DNA of 64,000 nt from DATMRF01 sp035566435 (GTDB taxonomy: Bacteria; Verrucomicrobiota; Verrucomicrobiia; Limisphaerales; UBA8199). Location of the stretch: contig DATMRF010000077.1 in NCBI GenBank assembly GCA_035566435.1, positions 1 to 64,000 on the forward strand, in the 5' to 3' direction. This document shows, piece by piece, positions 44,842-53,441 of this stretch. Positions within the stretch are counted from its first letter, which is position 1, and every line of letters begins with the position of its first letter. The notes beneath the pieces are model-generated. The model saw nothing but the letters and a program-made list of their open reading frames with translations. It was not told the DNA's origin and did no database searches. The position numbers were made by a program, and so were the translations under genes.

Positions 44842-45003
44842 CGCGTTCAGATGCCCCAAAGGCTCTGGCGTGTTCTCCGATGGGCTGGCTTTACCACTTC
44901 GCCTGCCTGAAGGAAATGTGACAGCGCAGAAACCTCGGTAAATGGCGGGGTATGTCACACTTTGGCGCAGGGTATCTCGATGGAGGAAACGGAGCGAGCG
45001 AAG

Positions 45004-45050
45004 GGATTCGAATCCATCCGAGACCACCGACCAGTTTCCTTGGAAACTGG
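45004..45050. other. Palindromic element pair in decayed segment
   Basis: GGATTCGAATCC (45004-45015, perfect palindrome) and CCAGTTTCC-TT-GGAAACTGG (45031-45050, 9-bp perfect arms). Together they lie downstream of the peroxidase remnant. They could be remains of a mobile or attachment site; no flanking integrase is present. Confidence 0.4.
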
Positions 45051-45066
45051 CGTAATTTCGCATGAA

Positions 45067-45678
45067 TCAAGCAGTAGCACATGCTTCGCCTTTTGACCAG
45101 CACGAAGCGAAACCACGTTTTCGCGAAGAGGTTTTGTCATACGGAGTCATACAATCGGAGCCGTTGAATGGACGGCCGAAGGCGGTGAGAAAAGCCTGTC
45201 GGTATTCCTCGACGCGAGCGAGGTTAGTGACCGCAGCATTCAGTGTGGGCTGGCCCATCGCCAGGGGATTCACGATAGGCAGCGCTGCCTGGTCCTCAAG
45301 GTTGGTCGCCCGGCTATCCCAAAACTGGAACTTGTTGTAGAGCGCATTTAAGACCGTGGGAGCGCTCGGCTGGCCGACGCGCCCCTTGATGCCAATAGAG
45401 GCCGGCCGGCCGTCAAAGAAGAGTTGCTCCCCGAGTTGGATCTTCTCGGGTGTGAGGCGGTTGTCTGGCGGGATCACCCCCTCGGTAAGTTGCAGGGGAA
45501 GGCCAACCTGGTTCGTGGACCGCGGTTGAGCCAGGATGCCCGGCTGGGGAAGCGGTGGCACCTGGCCTGGAGGCAGAGACGCCAACCCAAGCAGGATCCC
45601 TTCCGATCCGGAGCTTGCCGGCACGTAGCTCATCAAGATAGAGCTTATCAGCGCCGGGATTAGGAGCCTGGTTTTCGT
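45067..45678 (-). pseudogene. Di-heme cytochrome c peroxidase-like remnant lacking the first heme site
   Basis: Family sequence is clear: NRLTPEKIQLGEQLFFD, then SIGIKGRVGQPSAPTVLNAL, YNKFQFWDSRATNLEDQAAL, PIVNPLAMGQ. In the intact family the segment between LFFD and DGRPxSIG holds the first CxxCH heme motif; here LFFD runs straight into GRPASIG, so about 25 residues including CxxCH are gone, consistent with deletion between two DGR repeats. The expected start before KTRLLIPALISSIL is ACG (45676-45678) instead of ATG. The C-terminal half with the second heme is also missing. Confidence 0.72.
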
Positions 45679-45769
45679 TAACGTTGGGCGGTGCTTTTGG
45701 GGCTGGGCGAGCGAGATTTCATCCCAGCCACCGGGGTTGTGAGCGGTGCCATCATAACGGCTCTCGGTT

Positions 45770-45994
45770 TTAAAGAGTTCTGATACCCGCCCCGCCCAAT
45801 CCGATGACCGAGACCTTTTCTGCGGTCCGTCCCAGAGTGCGTTGAGGTACACCTTCCCTGGTTTCGGCCAACAATGTTTCTGACCTCACCCCAGCCAGGA
45901 GGGTCGCACCAGCGGCGGCTTTCACGAATGAGCGTCGGCTTAGTGTAAGTTCGGCCTTGTTTACAGGCTGAAGCTTATGGAGATGAGAATTCAC
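45770..45994 (-). pseudogene. Truncated Tat-type aldo/keto reductase
   Basis: From GTG 45994, with AAGGAG upstream, the frame reads a Tat leader (LSRRSFVKAAAGATLLAG), then the aldo/keto reductase opening REGVPQRTLGRTAEKVSVIG, LGG, and stops after AGIRTL, about 75 residues instead of about 350. It overlaps the 3' end of the upstream dehydrogenase by 20 bp, so it was a coupled operon gene before losing its body. The sequence behind it leads into the peroxidase remnant. Confidence 0.68.
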
Positions 45995-46904
45995 GCAGTC
46001 GCTCCTTTCCGTTGCCCGTCGCCGCTGAATCTTCGCCGTGCTCCTGTGCCAGATAACCGCAGATGGCTGAAAAGTCCTGGTCACCACGCCCTTCCCGAAT
46101 CGCCAGGCGATAGATTTCCTTAGCTACATTGGTTAACGGCATGGCGGCGCCGACTTCGTAAGCGCTCACTGAGGCGAGATGCAAATCCTTCTGTAGCCAC
46201 TGCAGTGGAAAGTCCGCCCCCTCGTAATTTCCGCTTTCAATTCGCTTCCGTTTGGCGGCGAGCAACGGCGCGGCGGCAGGTCCGTTTAACAACGCCTCGA
46301 ACAATACGTCGCGGGAAAGGCCCAGAGACTGGCCCAAAGTCAGTCCTTCTGCAAAGGCCGCCATTACGGTGCCAAGCAACTGGTTCATGACCATCTTCAG
46401 CGAAGCGCCCATACCCTGTCCCCCGGCGTGAACAATCCGGTTTCCCATGCATCCCAGCACGTGGCGGCAGGCCTCCAGATCGAATGATTCACCACCGACC
46501 CAAAAAACCAGCTTGCCCGCAGCCGCCTGCTCTTTGGACCCGGTCACGGGAGCGCCGAGGAACCGAATCCGCCGCGCTTGTGCTTCCACAGCCATCGACC
46601 GCGAGAAGGACGGGTTTACCGTGCTACAATCAACCCACAATCGACCGGGCCCAAGACGTGAAAGAAAGCAATTTTCGCCCAAGGCCGCCTCCCGGACTGC
46701 GTCAGGATGAGCCAGCATTGTGAACAGCACCTCCACGTTGGGGCCCAAGTCGGCTGGAGAGTCCGCCCAGTCCGCGCCCTTTGCCAACAAGGGCTTCGCC
46801 TTTTGAGTTGTCCGATTGTGAATGACCAGGGAGTGGCCGCATTTTTGCAGGTTTGCCGCCATCCGGCTGCCCATGATTCCCAAACCGATAAATCCAATTT
46901 TCAT
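45975..46904 (-). CDS. Beta-hydroxyacid dehydrogenase (HIBADH/GLYR1-like)
   Basis: 309 aa. Rossmann motif IGFIGLGIMGSRMAANL, substrate signature APVTGSKEQAAAGKLVFWVGG, catalytic Lys in GASLKMVMNQLLGTVMAAFA. NAD(P)-dependent oxidation/reduction of 3-hydroxy acids. ATG 46904 overlaps the stop of the aldo/keto reductase gene (ATGA, 46901-46904), so the two are translated together. Paralogue of 16004-16876, sharing the APVTGSK and KLxxN motifs. Confidence 0.9.
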   Translation of the reverse strand: MKIGFIGLGIMGSRMAANLQKCGHSLVIHNRTTQKAKPLLAKGADWADSPADLGPNVEVLFTMLAHPDAVREAALGENCFLSRLGPGRLWVDCSTVNPSFSRSMAVEAQARRIRFLGAPVTGSKEQAAAGKLVFWVGGESFDLEACRHVLGCMGNRIVHAGGQGMGASLKMVMNQLLGTVMAAFAEGLTLGQSLGLSRDVLFEALLNGPAAAPLLAAKRKRIESGNYEGADFPLQWLQKDLHLASVSAYEVGAAMPLTNVAKEIYRLAIREGRGDQDFSAICGYLAQEHGEDSAATGNGKERLREFSSP

Positions 46905-47908
46905 TGTGCCCTCCCAGGATTGCAGTGGGCAGCGAGTTCAACCTCTGTTTCGAGTTCGTTGACTTCATCACGCGTCAGGCGAATGGCTGCGGCCTGTTTC
47001 ATATCGTTTACCTGCTCGGGCTTGCGGGCCCCGACGATCGCGCCTGTGACGGCCGGATTTCGCAGCGTCCAGGCCACCGCGACAGCGCCCGGCGTGGTGT
47101 CATGCCGGCGGCCAACCTCGCGCAGGTTCTCGACCAGCGCCAGATTGGCCGAAAGCTTCGGTTCATTGAAATCCTCATCGTGCTTACGCCAATCGTCCTC
47201 AGGCAGACTGGCGATGCGCTCCCGCGTCATGGCGCCAGTCAACAGGCCTGACGCCATCGGTGAATAGACTATGACGCCAACATCTTCACGCTGGCAGAAG
47301 GGCAGAATCTCCTCAGTTACCTCCGGGTGGACCAAGGAATAACGAGGCTGCAGAGAAGTGATGGGCGCGATGGCTTGCGCGCGCTCCATCTGCGCAACGT
47401 CGAAATTCGAAACCCCGATCCACCGGACCTTCCCTTCGCGCTTCAACTGAGCCATCGTGCTCCACCCTTGCTCGAGTTCTTTCAGGTCCTGGACCGGCCA
47501 GTGGATTTGGTAAAGGTCGATTGCGTCCACCTTGAGCCGACGCAGACTATCCTCGCATTCCTGCCGAATTGAGACTGGGGTTACGACGCGTCGAGTCTTG
47601 CCCTTTGCATCCCAGCGCAGACCACATTTCGTAAATACATAAGGGCGTGGCCCTAGCCAACTGGCCAAAGCCCGCGCCACGATTTCTTCCGAGTGGCCCA
47701 TACCATAGACCGCCGCGGTATCGATCCAGTTGATTCCCAATTCCAAGGCGCGATGTATCGCAGCCACCGAGTCGGCGTCGTTTTGCTTTCCCCAAGCGAA
47801 TTGCCAGCCGGCGCCGCCAATCGCCCATGAGCCAAAGCCCACGGGTGTGATGAACAGATCAGAATTTCCAAGTTGTTTCGTTTTCATGCCTGCGTTCGAT
47901 TCATTCAT
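46901..47908 (-). CDS. Aldo/keto reductase
   Basis: 335 aa from ATG 47908 (MNESNAG); an ORF start at 47944 is excluded because the -10 element lies there. NADPH-dependent (alpha/beta)8 barrel with the catalytic tetrad visible: Asp and Tyr in DTAAVYGMGHSEE, Lys in VFTKCGLRW, His in LYQIHWP. Cofactor-binding tail GAIVGARKPEQVND. First gene of an operon with the coupled dehydrogenase and the truncated reductase. Its promoter and first codons are near-duplicates of those of the RND-operon receiver gene at 59954. Confidence 0.92.
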   Translation of the reverse strand: MNESNAGMKTKQLGNSDLFITPVGFGSWAIGGAGWQFAWGKQNDADSVAAIHRALELGINWIDTAAVYGMGHSEEIVARALASWLGPRPYVFTKCGLRWDAKGKTRRVVTPVSIRQECEDSLRRLKVDAIDLYQIHWPVQDLKELEQGWSTMAQLKREGKVRWIGVSNFDVAQMERAQAIAPITSLQPRYSLVHPEVTEEILPFCQREDVGVIVYSPMASGLLTGAMTRERIASLPEDDWRKHDEDFNEPKLSANLALVENLREVGRRHDTTPGAVAVAWTLRNPAVTGAIVGARKPEQVNDMKQAAAIRLTRDEVNELETEVELAAHCNPGRAQ

Positions 47909-47992
47909 GGGGAATCTTAGCGCTTGGGGTGTGGTGAATTCCATTATACCTTGGCTTGATCCCTTTCATACCGAACGCAAGATGCGAGCACG
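47903..47992 (-). promoter_or_regulatory. Duplicated promoter/leader cassette, copy A
   Basis: Minus-strand TATAAT at 47948-47943, about 35 nt before ATG 47908, embedded in a roughly 95-bp block that recurs at 59945-60040. The upstream half (GGTATGAA then GGGATCAAGCC) lacks a good -35, suggesting an activator. The homology extends into the first three codons (ATG AAT GAA). Confidence 0.65.
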
Positions 47993-48129
47993 GTCAAAAG
48001 TTTGACCCGTCAACATTCCATCGCGCCCACGCTCAGCAAAATCTCGCTGCCCTCTCACTGGAGTCCGGCGGCTCGCGAGTTGGCGCTGAACCTCATCAGG
48101 TGGTAGAATGGCGTTGTTAAGCGGCGCGC

Positions 48130-51100
48130 ATGAATCCAGGCTCCGACAATAGTTCATCCGGCTCGCACCCGCCCCAGGATGGCGGCCAACGGCTGACGAT
48201 TCGGCTCAGTGTGGATGGCAAGATCCTGGAAGCGGTTCCCGGCGAGCAACTGCTGGAGCTGCTCAACCGCACCGGTATCGAGCTCCCACAGGTGTGCTAC
48301 CATTCTCAGCTCGGGCCGATTCAAACCTGCGATACTTGTATGGTTGAAACCAACGGCAAGCTGGTTCGAGCTTGCGCGATTCGGGCCGAGGCCGACATGA
48401 ACGTGGCGACGAGCTCGGCCCGTGCGTCAAAGGCGCAACGGGATGCTTTCGATCGAATTTTGGCCGATCACATGCTCTATTGCACCGTTTGCGATAACAA
48501 CAACGGCAACTGCACCGTCCACAACACCACCAAACTCCTTGCCATCGAGCATCAGCGGATTCCCTTCAAGCCCAAGCCTTACCAAGTGGACTCGACGAAC
48601 CCATTTTATCGTTACGATCCCAGCCAGTGCATTTTGTGCGGGCGCTGCGTCGAGGCATGCCAGAATGTGCAAGTCAATGAAACCCTGACGATCAATTGGG
48701 AAGATCCCAATCCCCGAGTGTTATGGGACGGAGGAAAGAGCATTGGCGAATCAAGCTGCGTCTCCTGCGGCCATTGCGTCACCGTTTGCCCCTGCAATGC
48801 GCTGATGGAAAAATCCATGCTCGGCCACGCGGGTTTTCTCACCGGTCTGCCGAAACTGGCTCTGGATGGAATGATCGATCTGGTCAAGGCCATCGAACCG
48901 GATTCCGGCTACGGGGCCATCCTGAAGGTTTCCGAGTCGGAAGCTGCCATGCGCGAGTCACGCATCCGCAAAACCAAGACCGTGTGCACTTATTGCGGCG
49001 TCGGTTGCAGCTTCGATATCTGGACCAAAGACCGCCACATCCTCAAGGTCGCGCCCGCCGCAGGCCCGGCGAACGGCATCTCAACCTGTATTAAAGGCAA
49101 ATTCGCCTGGGACTTTGTGAACAGCGAGGACCGGCTGACCAAGCCGCTGATCCGGGAGGTCCTGGCGGAGGGCCACCGATTCCGCGAAGCGACCTGGGAC
49201 GAAGCGCTCAACCTGGTGGCGCGCCGGTTCAAGGAAATCAAGGCGCGCAGTGGACCGGACTCACTGGCGTTCATTTCTTCTTCCAAGTGCACCAATGAGG
49301 AGAGTTATCTCATGCAAAAGCTGGCGCGGGCGGTGATCGACACGAACAACATGGACAATTGCTCGCGCTACTGCCAGTCGCCGGCCACCGTCGGTCTGTG
49401 GCGCACAGTGGGCTATGGTGGAGATTCCGGGTCCATTGCGGACATTGCGCAGGCCAGCCTCGTGCTGATCGTGGGCAGCAATACCGCGGAGAGCCACCCC
49501 GTCCTGGCCACCCGGGTAAAGCGCGCCCATAAACTCCACGGGCAGAAACTCATCGTGGCAGATTTGCGCGAAAACGAAATGGCCCGGCGCGCCGACATCT
49601 TCTTGCACCCGAAACCGGGAACGGACCTGGTGTGGCTTTCGGCCATTTCGCGCTACATCTTAGACCAGGGCCTGGCCAAGACCTCCTTCCTGGCGAAATG
49701 GGTCAATGGTTTGGAGGGGTACAAAAAGAGTCTCGAGCACTTCACGATGGAATTTGCCGCCGAAACGTGTGGAGTGCCCATTGAAACGCTCAAAAAAGTC
49801 GCGCACATGATCGCCGAAGCGGACCGCGTCTGCATTCTGTGGGCCATGGGAGTGACGCAGCACAGCATGGGCTCTGATACCTCGACCGCGATTTCCAACC
49901 TGTTGTTGGTCACGGGCAATTACATGCGTCCCGGAACGGGCGCCTATCCGCTGCGCGGGCATAATAACGTCCAGGGCGCCAGTGACCACGGCGCGATGCC
50001 CAACTTCCTGCCCGGCTACCAATCGGTGGATGACCCTGAAGTGCGCGCGCGCTTCGAGGCCAGTTGGAAGGTTAAGCTGCCCACCTCCCCAGGGCTCGAT
50101 AATCACGAGATGATCGAGGCCATTCACGAAGGCAAACTCAAGGCCATGTACCTCTTTGGAGAGGAGATCAGCCTGGTGGATTCGAATTCGAACTTCGTGA
50201 ACGACGGTTTGGGCAAGCTCGAGTTCTTTGTGGTGCAGGACACCTTCTTCAGCAACACTTGCCGCTATGCGGATGTGGTGTTGCCGGCCAGCCCCAGCCT
50301 GGAAAAGGAAGGGACATTTACCAACACCGAACGGCGTATCCAGAGGCTCTACCAGGTCCTGGAACCACTGGGCGGCAGCCGGCCCGATTGGCAGATTATT
50401 CAGGACGTCGCTAACCGCCTGGGAGCCAATTGGACATACTCGCATCCGTCCGAAATCTACAAGGAAATTGCTGCGCTGACCCCGTTGTTCGCCGGAGTTT
50501 CCTATGAGCGACTCGAAGGATACAAGTCATTGCAGTGGCCAGTCGCGGCCGACGGCAGCGATCAGCCACTGCTCTACACACAGCGGTTTAATTTCCCGGA
50601 CGGCAAGGCCAGGCTGTTCCCCTTGGCCTATTCCCGGCCAACGGATCCGCCGGACAGTGAATTCGATCTTCATCTGAACAATGGGCGCCTGCTCGAACAT
50701 TTTCACGAAGGCAATCTCACTTATCGCAGCGAGGGAATCCGGGAAAAGACACCGGACACATTCGTTGAAATCTCGCCTGAACTCGCCGACGAGCGCGGCA
50801 TCCAGAGCGGTACTTGGGTTCAGCTTGTATCACGCTATGGCCAAGTGAGGGTTCGCGCCGTCGTGACAGACCGAGTGCACGGTAAAGAGATGTATATGCC
50901 GATGAATTCCGTAGAAACCCCCGTGAACCGCCTGACCAGCAGCTACACCGATAGGGTGACACATACGCCGGCCTACAAAGAAACCTCCGTCCGCCTGCGC
51001 GTGCTGCCCGAACCGGGAGACAATCCTCTGCCTCGAATCAACCATCGATATGGTCGGCCAACCCCCCAAAAAGGGGTCGAAGTTGAGCGGAAGTGGCAGC

Positions 51101-51159
51101 GCTCAGATTACCGGTCACCGGGGTCTGAAATCCCCGGCGCGAACGCGGGAACAATGTAA
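48130..51159 (+). CDS. Formate dehydrogenase alpha subunit, Mo-bis-MGD
   Basis: 1009 aa. 2Fe-2S domain (Cys56, 67, 70, 82); NuoG-like His/Cys 4Fe-4S site (His114, Cys118, 121, 128); two 4Fe-4S ferredoxin clusters (Cys167-177 and 210-220); catalytic-domain cluster (Cys286, 289, 293, 320); then the molybdopterin oxidoreductase core. The Mo ligand is Cys415, but in CSRYCQSPA the usual neighbouring His is Gln416, the pattern of the YrhE/YjgC-like branch. Cytosolic, no Tat signal. It oxidises formate to CO2; the electron acceptor subunit is not encoded next to it. DUF1641 gene follows by 60 bp. Confidence 0.93.
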   Translation: MNPGSDNSSSGSHPPQDGGQRLTIRLSVDGKILEAVPGEQLLELLNRTGIELPQVCYHSQLGPIQTCDTCMVETNGKLVRACAIRAEADMNVATSSARASKAQRDAFDRILADHMLYCTVCDNNNGNCTVHNTTKLLAIEHQRIPFKPKPYQVDSTNPFYRYDPSQCILCGRCVEACQNVQVNETLTINWEDPNPRVLWDGGKSIGESSCVSCGHCVTVCPCNALMEKSMLGHAGFLTGLPKLALDGMIDLVKAIEPDSGYGAILKVSESEAAMRESRIRKTKTVCTYCGVGCSFDIWTKDRHILKVAPAAGPANGISTCIKGKFAWDFVNSEDRLTKPLIREVLAEGHRFREATWDEALNLVARRFKEIKARSGPDSLAFISSSKCTNEESYLMQKLARAVIDTNNMDNCSRYCQSPATVGLWRTVGYGGDSGSIADIAQASLVLIVGSNTAESHPVLATRVKRAHKLHGQKLIVADLRENEMARRADIFLHPKPGTDLVWLSAISRYILDQGLAKTSFLAKWVNGLEGYKKSLEHFTMEFAAETCGVPIETLKKVAHMIAEADRVCILWAMGVTQHSMGSDTSTAISNLLLVTGNYMRPGTGAYPLRGHNNVQGASDHGAMPNFLPGYQSVDDPEVRARFEASWKVKLPTSPGLDNHEMIEAIHEGKLKAMYLFGEEISLVDSNSNFVNDGLGKLEFFVVQDTFFSNTCRYADVVLPASPSLEKEGTFTNTERRIQRLYQVLEPLGGSRPDWQIIQDVANRLGANWTYSHPSEIYKEIAALTPLFAGVSYERLEGYKSLQWPVAADGSDQPLLYTQRFNFPDGKARLFPLAYSRPTDPPDSEFDLHLNNGRLLEHFHEGNLTYRSEGIREKTPDTFVEISPELADERGIQSGTWVQLVSRYGQVRVRAVVTDRVHGKEMYMPMNSVETPVNRLTSSYTDRVTHTPAYKETSVRLRVLPEPGDNPLPRINHRYGRPTPQKGVEVERKWQRSDYRSPGSEIPGANAGTM

Positions 51160-51219
51160 GAGCAGCACGTCTCTGCGGCAATAATCCAATAATCCATTAT
51201 TCCAACAACCCACGCTCCT

Positions 51220-51711
51220 ATGGCCCAACCCATTCCCCTGGAATTACCCGCGCGCGACCCGCGCGCTGAACTACAAGCTCGGCTGCAGAACGCGCCACTG
51301 GAGCACGCCGAGGCTTTGCTGTCCGCTTATGAAGTTCTGCAGGGGCTGCATGATCGTGGAGTTCTGGATATGTTTCGAGGTGCTTTGGGCTCGAGCGACC
51401 GAGTGCTGGAGATTGTTGTGGATGCGGCCAAAACGCCGGAGTCGATTCGTGGAATTCGGAACATTATCATTTTAGCAAAGATTTTGGGAACTATCGAGCC
51501 GGAGTTGGTCGAGGGATTTGCCCGGTCGCTGCCCGAAGCCATCACTTTAACGAAGGCGCACGAATCGAGGCCCCCTGGGTTCTGGGGGATCTTGATGAAA
51601 TTTAGAAACCGAAATTTCCGACGGGGCCTGGTCCTGGTCAACTCGATGCTCGAAGCGTTCGGAAGGAACCTGCCCCCCGAAAATGCCCATCACAACAAGG
51701 CATCAAGATAA
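51220..51711 (+). CDS. DUF1641 protein, formate dehydrogenase partner
   Basis: 163 aa, helical and soluble. DUF1641 core: EALLSAYEVLQGLHDRGVLD, MFRGALGSSDRVLEIVVDAA, NIIILAKILGTIEPE. This family is almost always found beside YrhE/YjgC-type formate dehydrogenases (YrhD in Bacillus), whose activity it probably supports as a small subunit or maturation factor. Its place 60 bp behind the alpha subunit supports that reading. Confidence 0.88.
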   Translation: MAQPIPLELPARDPRAELQARLQNAPLEHAEALLSAYEVLQGLHDRGVLDMFRGALGSSDRVLEIVVDAAKTPESIRGIRNIIILAKILGTIEPELVEGFARSLPEAITLTKAHESRPPGFWGILMKFRNRNFRRGLVLVNSMLEAFGRNLPPENAHHNKASR

Positions 51712-51720
51712 TATTCCGCC

Positions 51721-52323
51721 TTACGTTTTTCGGTTTACATCATGTCCGTATAACTTTTTCGCCGGCAAATCCGCGGGAGTGTTCAGGTTGAGGTAGAACG
51801 GGCGCTCCTGCGGTGGGACAGCGTAAGCACGGCCAAGCGAAGTGCTGACAAGGCTTTTTGCCAAATGCTGGAGTGAGAAATCGCCGCTACTGAGGGCCTG
51901 TTGTGCTATAGGCGATGCCTCCGCAGGGTAAACCGCGCACAACGGCTCGAAGTAATCCTCGTTCAGAGGAATCACCGCCTTTCCAGGCTCCGCCAGACTC
52001 CAGAGTTTGCGCAAATGCACCACCGGTACACGTGGCAGATCGATCGCCAGAACCAGCAGGTGCGACGTTTGTAGTCGGCTTAACCCCGCTCCCAACCCGC
52101 TCAAAGGTCCGCGTGAGGGAGGCTCGTCCAATACTATTTCCAGTTCGGGCGGGCACCAAACGGGTCGCGTGCGACCGGAAACCCACAGAACGGTCGGCGG
52201 GAGTTTGCGCAACGCCCGAAGTTGTCGCTGCCAAAGTGGCTCGCCGTCAAAAACCAGGGTGGCCTTGTCCCTACCCATGCGCCGCGAACACCCCCCTGCC
52301 AGAAGCATGGCTGTTAGCGTCAT
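51721..52323 (-). CDS. mobA: Molybdenum cofactor guanylyltransferase
   Basis: 200 aa. Nucleotidyltransferase opening LTAMLLAGGCSRRMGRDKATL (LAGGxSxRMGxDK), DEPPSRGPLSGLGAGL, LVLAIDLPRVP (usually Asp-Met-Pro), and the late NLNTPADL. It joins GMP to molybdopterin to make the MGD cofactor that the formate dehydrogenase needs. Convergent with the DUF1641 gene (10 bp apart) and divergent from fdhD. Confidence 0.92.
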   Translation of the reverse strand: MTLTAMLLAGGCSRRMGRDKATLVFDGEPLWQRQLRALRKLPPTVLWVSGRTRPVWCPPELEIVLDEPPSRGPLSGLGAGLSRLQTSHLLVLAIDLPRVPVVHLRKLWSLAEPGKAVIPLNEDYFEPLCAVYPAEASPIAQQALSSGDFSLQHLAKSLVSTSLGRAYAVPPQERPFYLNLNTPADLPAKKLYGHDVNRKT

Positions 52324-52411
52324 CGCCAGAGGTTATAACCATTACGCAGAACACCGACAACGCCCTTTACCGCACTCGAAGGCCGCCACCAGGTCATTTT
52401 GGTGGTAAGAT

Positions 52412-53407
52412 GTGATTGTGAAAGACCCATCCTCAATTGGCCGCAGAGTCAAGGAAGTTGCAGTGCGGCGGGTTCATGGCCCTGCCCTCTCCCACGAGCG
52501 GGATTACCTGGCTGCCGAAGAGCCGCTGGAAATCCGCGTCGAAGGCCATAGCGTTGCGGTGGTCATGCGGACACCCGGTGAAGATGAGGAACTTGCGGCA
52601 GGATTTGCTGTAACGGAGGGTTTGGTGCGAACGGCCCGCGATGTAATTGAGATCCGTCATCGACCGCATTGCTTGCCGTCTTCCCGAGACAGGCGCGATC
52701 AAAGTGGTCCGTCAGGCACGGCTTCTCGTGGTCCAGTACCAACTTCCAATGGGAGGAACGTGCGGAACTCCGTAGCTTCCCAACACGGTCTCGCATTGCA
52801 GCGGTCCGACGGGAACCTGATCAACGTGCGGTTGAGGCGGCCAGAAACCTTGGACCTCAAACGGCTGACCCGGCATGTCTTCAGTTCTTCCAGTTGCGGT
52901 ATCTGCAGCAAGGCCTCGATTGATGCGGTTCGACAGCAATTCCCGCCGATCGAAGACGAATTTGAATTTGACTCGGACGTGCTGCTCGGCTTGCCGACCG
53001 CCCTTGCCTCCGCGCAAGAGACTTTCAAACGGACAGGAGGATTGCACGCCTGTGCCCTGTTCGACCTTACAGGGCGGCTTGTGGTCCTCCGCGAGGATGT
53101 CGGACGCCATAATGCGCTCGACAAAGTGGTGGGCTGGGCCCTGCTGAGGGACCGTCTGCCGCTACGGCAACATCTCATGCTTCTCAGCGGTCGCGCTTCA
53201 TTTGAAATGATGCAGAAGGCGCTGGCAGCGGGCATTCCTGTCGTTGCCGCCATCTCAGCGCCGAGTAGTCTGGCTGTGGAGTTCGCGTCCGAAAGTGGCC
53301 AGACGTTGGTGGGATTCCTTCGTGGCGACAGGATGAACATTTACGCCGGTGCCGGTCGCCTGAGCAATCGCGCAGTCGAGGCAAGCCAACTAAAGCTCGA
53401 CACGTAG
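52412..53407 (+). CDS. fdhD: FdhD sulfurtransferase for formate dehydrogenase
   Basis: 331 aa from GTG 52412 (GTG 52418 is an alternative). FdhD family: EEPLEIRVEGHSVAVVMRTP, GFAVTEGLVR, sulfur-carrying CxxC in SSSSCGICSKASID, GGLHACALFD, EDVGRHNALDKVVG, and LSGRASFEMMQKA. It transfers sulfur from a cysteine desulfurase to the Mo cofactor, required for active formate dehydrogenase. An extra about 40-residue Arg/Ser-rich loop (HRPHCLPSSRDRRDQSG onwards) is atypical. Confidence 0.92.
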   Translation: MIVKDPSSIGRRVKEVAVRRVHGPALSHERDYLAAEEPLEIRVEGHSVAVVMRTPGEDEELAAGFAVTEGLVRTARDVIEIRHRPHCLPSSRDRRDQSGPSGTASRGPVPTSNGRNVRNSVASQHGLALQRSDGNLINVRLRRPETLDLKRLTRHVFSSSSCGICSKASIDAVRQQFPPIEDEFEFDSDVLLGLPTALASAQETFKRTGGLHACALFDLTGRLVVLREDVGRHNALDKVVGWALLRDRLPLRQHLMLLSGRASFEMMQKALAAGIPVVAAISAPSSLAVEFASESGQTLVGFLRGDRMNIYAGAGRLSNRAVEASQLKLDT

Positions 53408-53441
53408 AAGGCTCGACGCGGGCCAGGCATCAGGTCCCTAG

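Noticed and set aside
44998..45020. tRNA T-loop-like sequence (GGATTCGAATCC)
   Set aside because: The loop has an extra A compared with GGTTCGAATCC, so the 53-61 pair fails on both strands, and no acceptor, D or anticodon arms fit around it.
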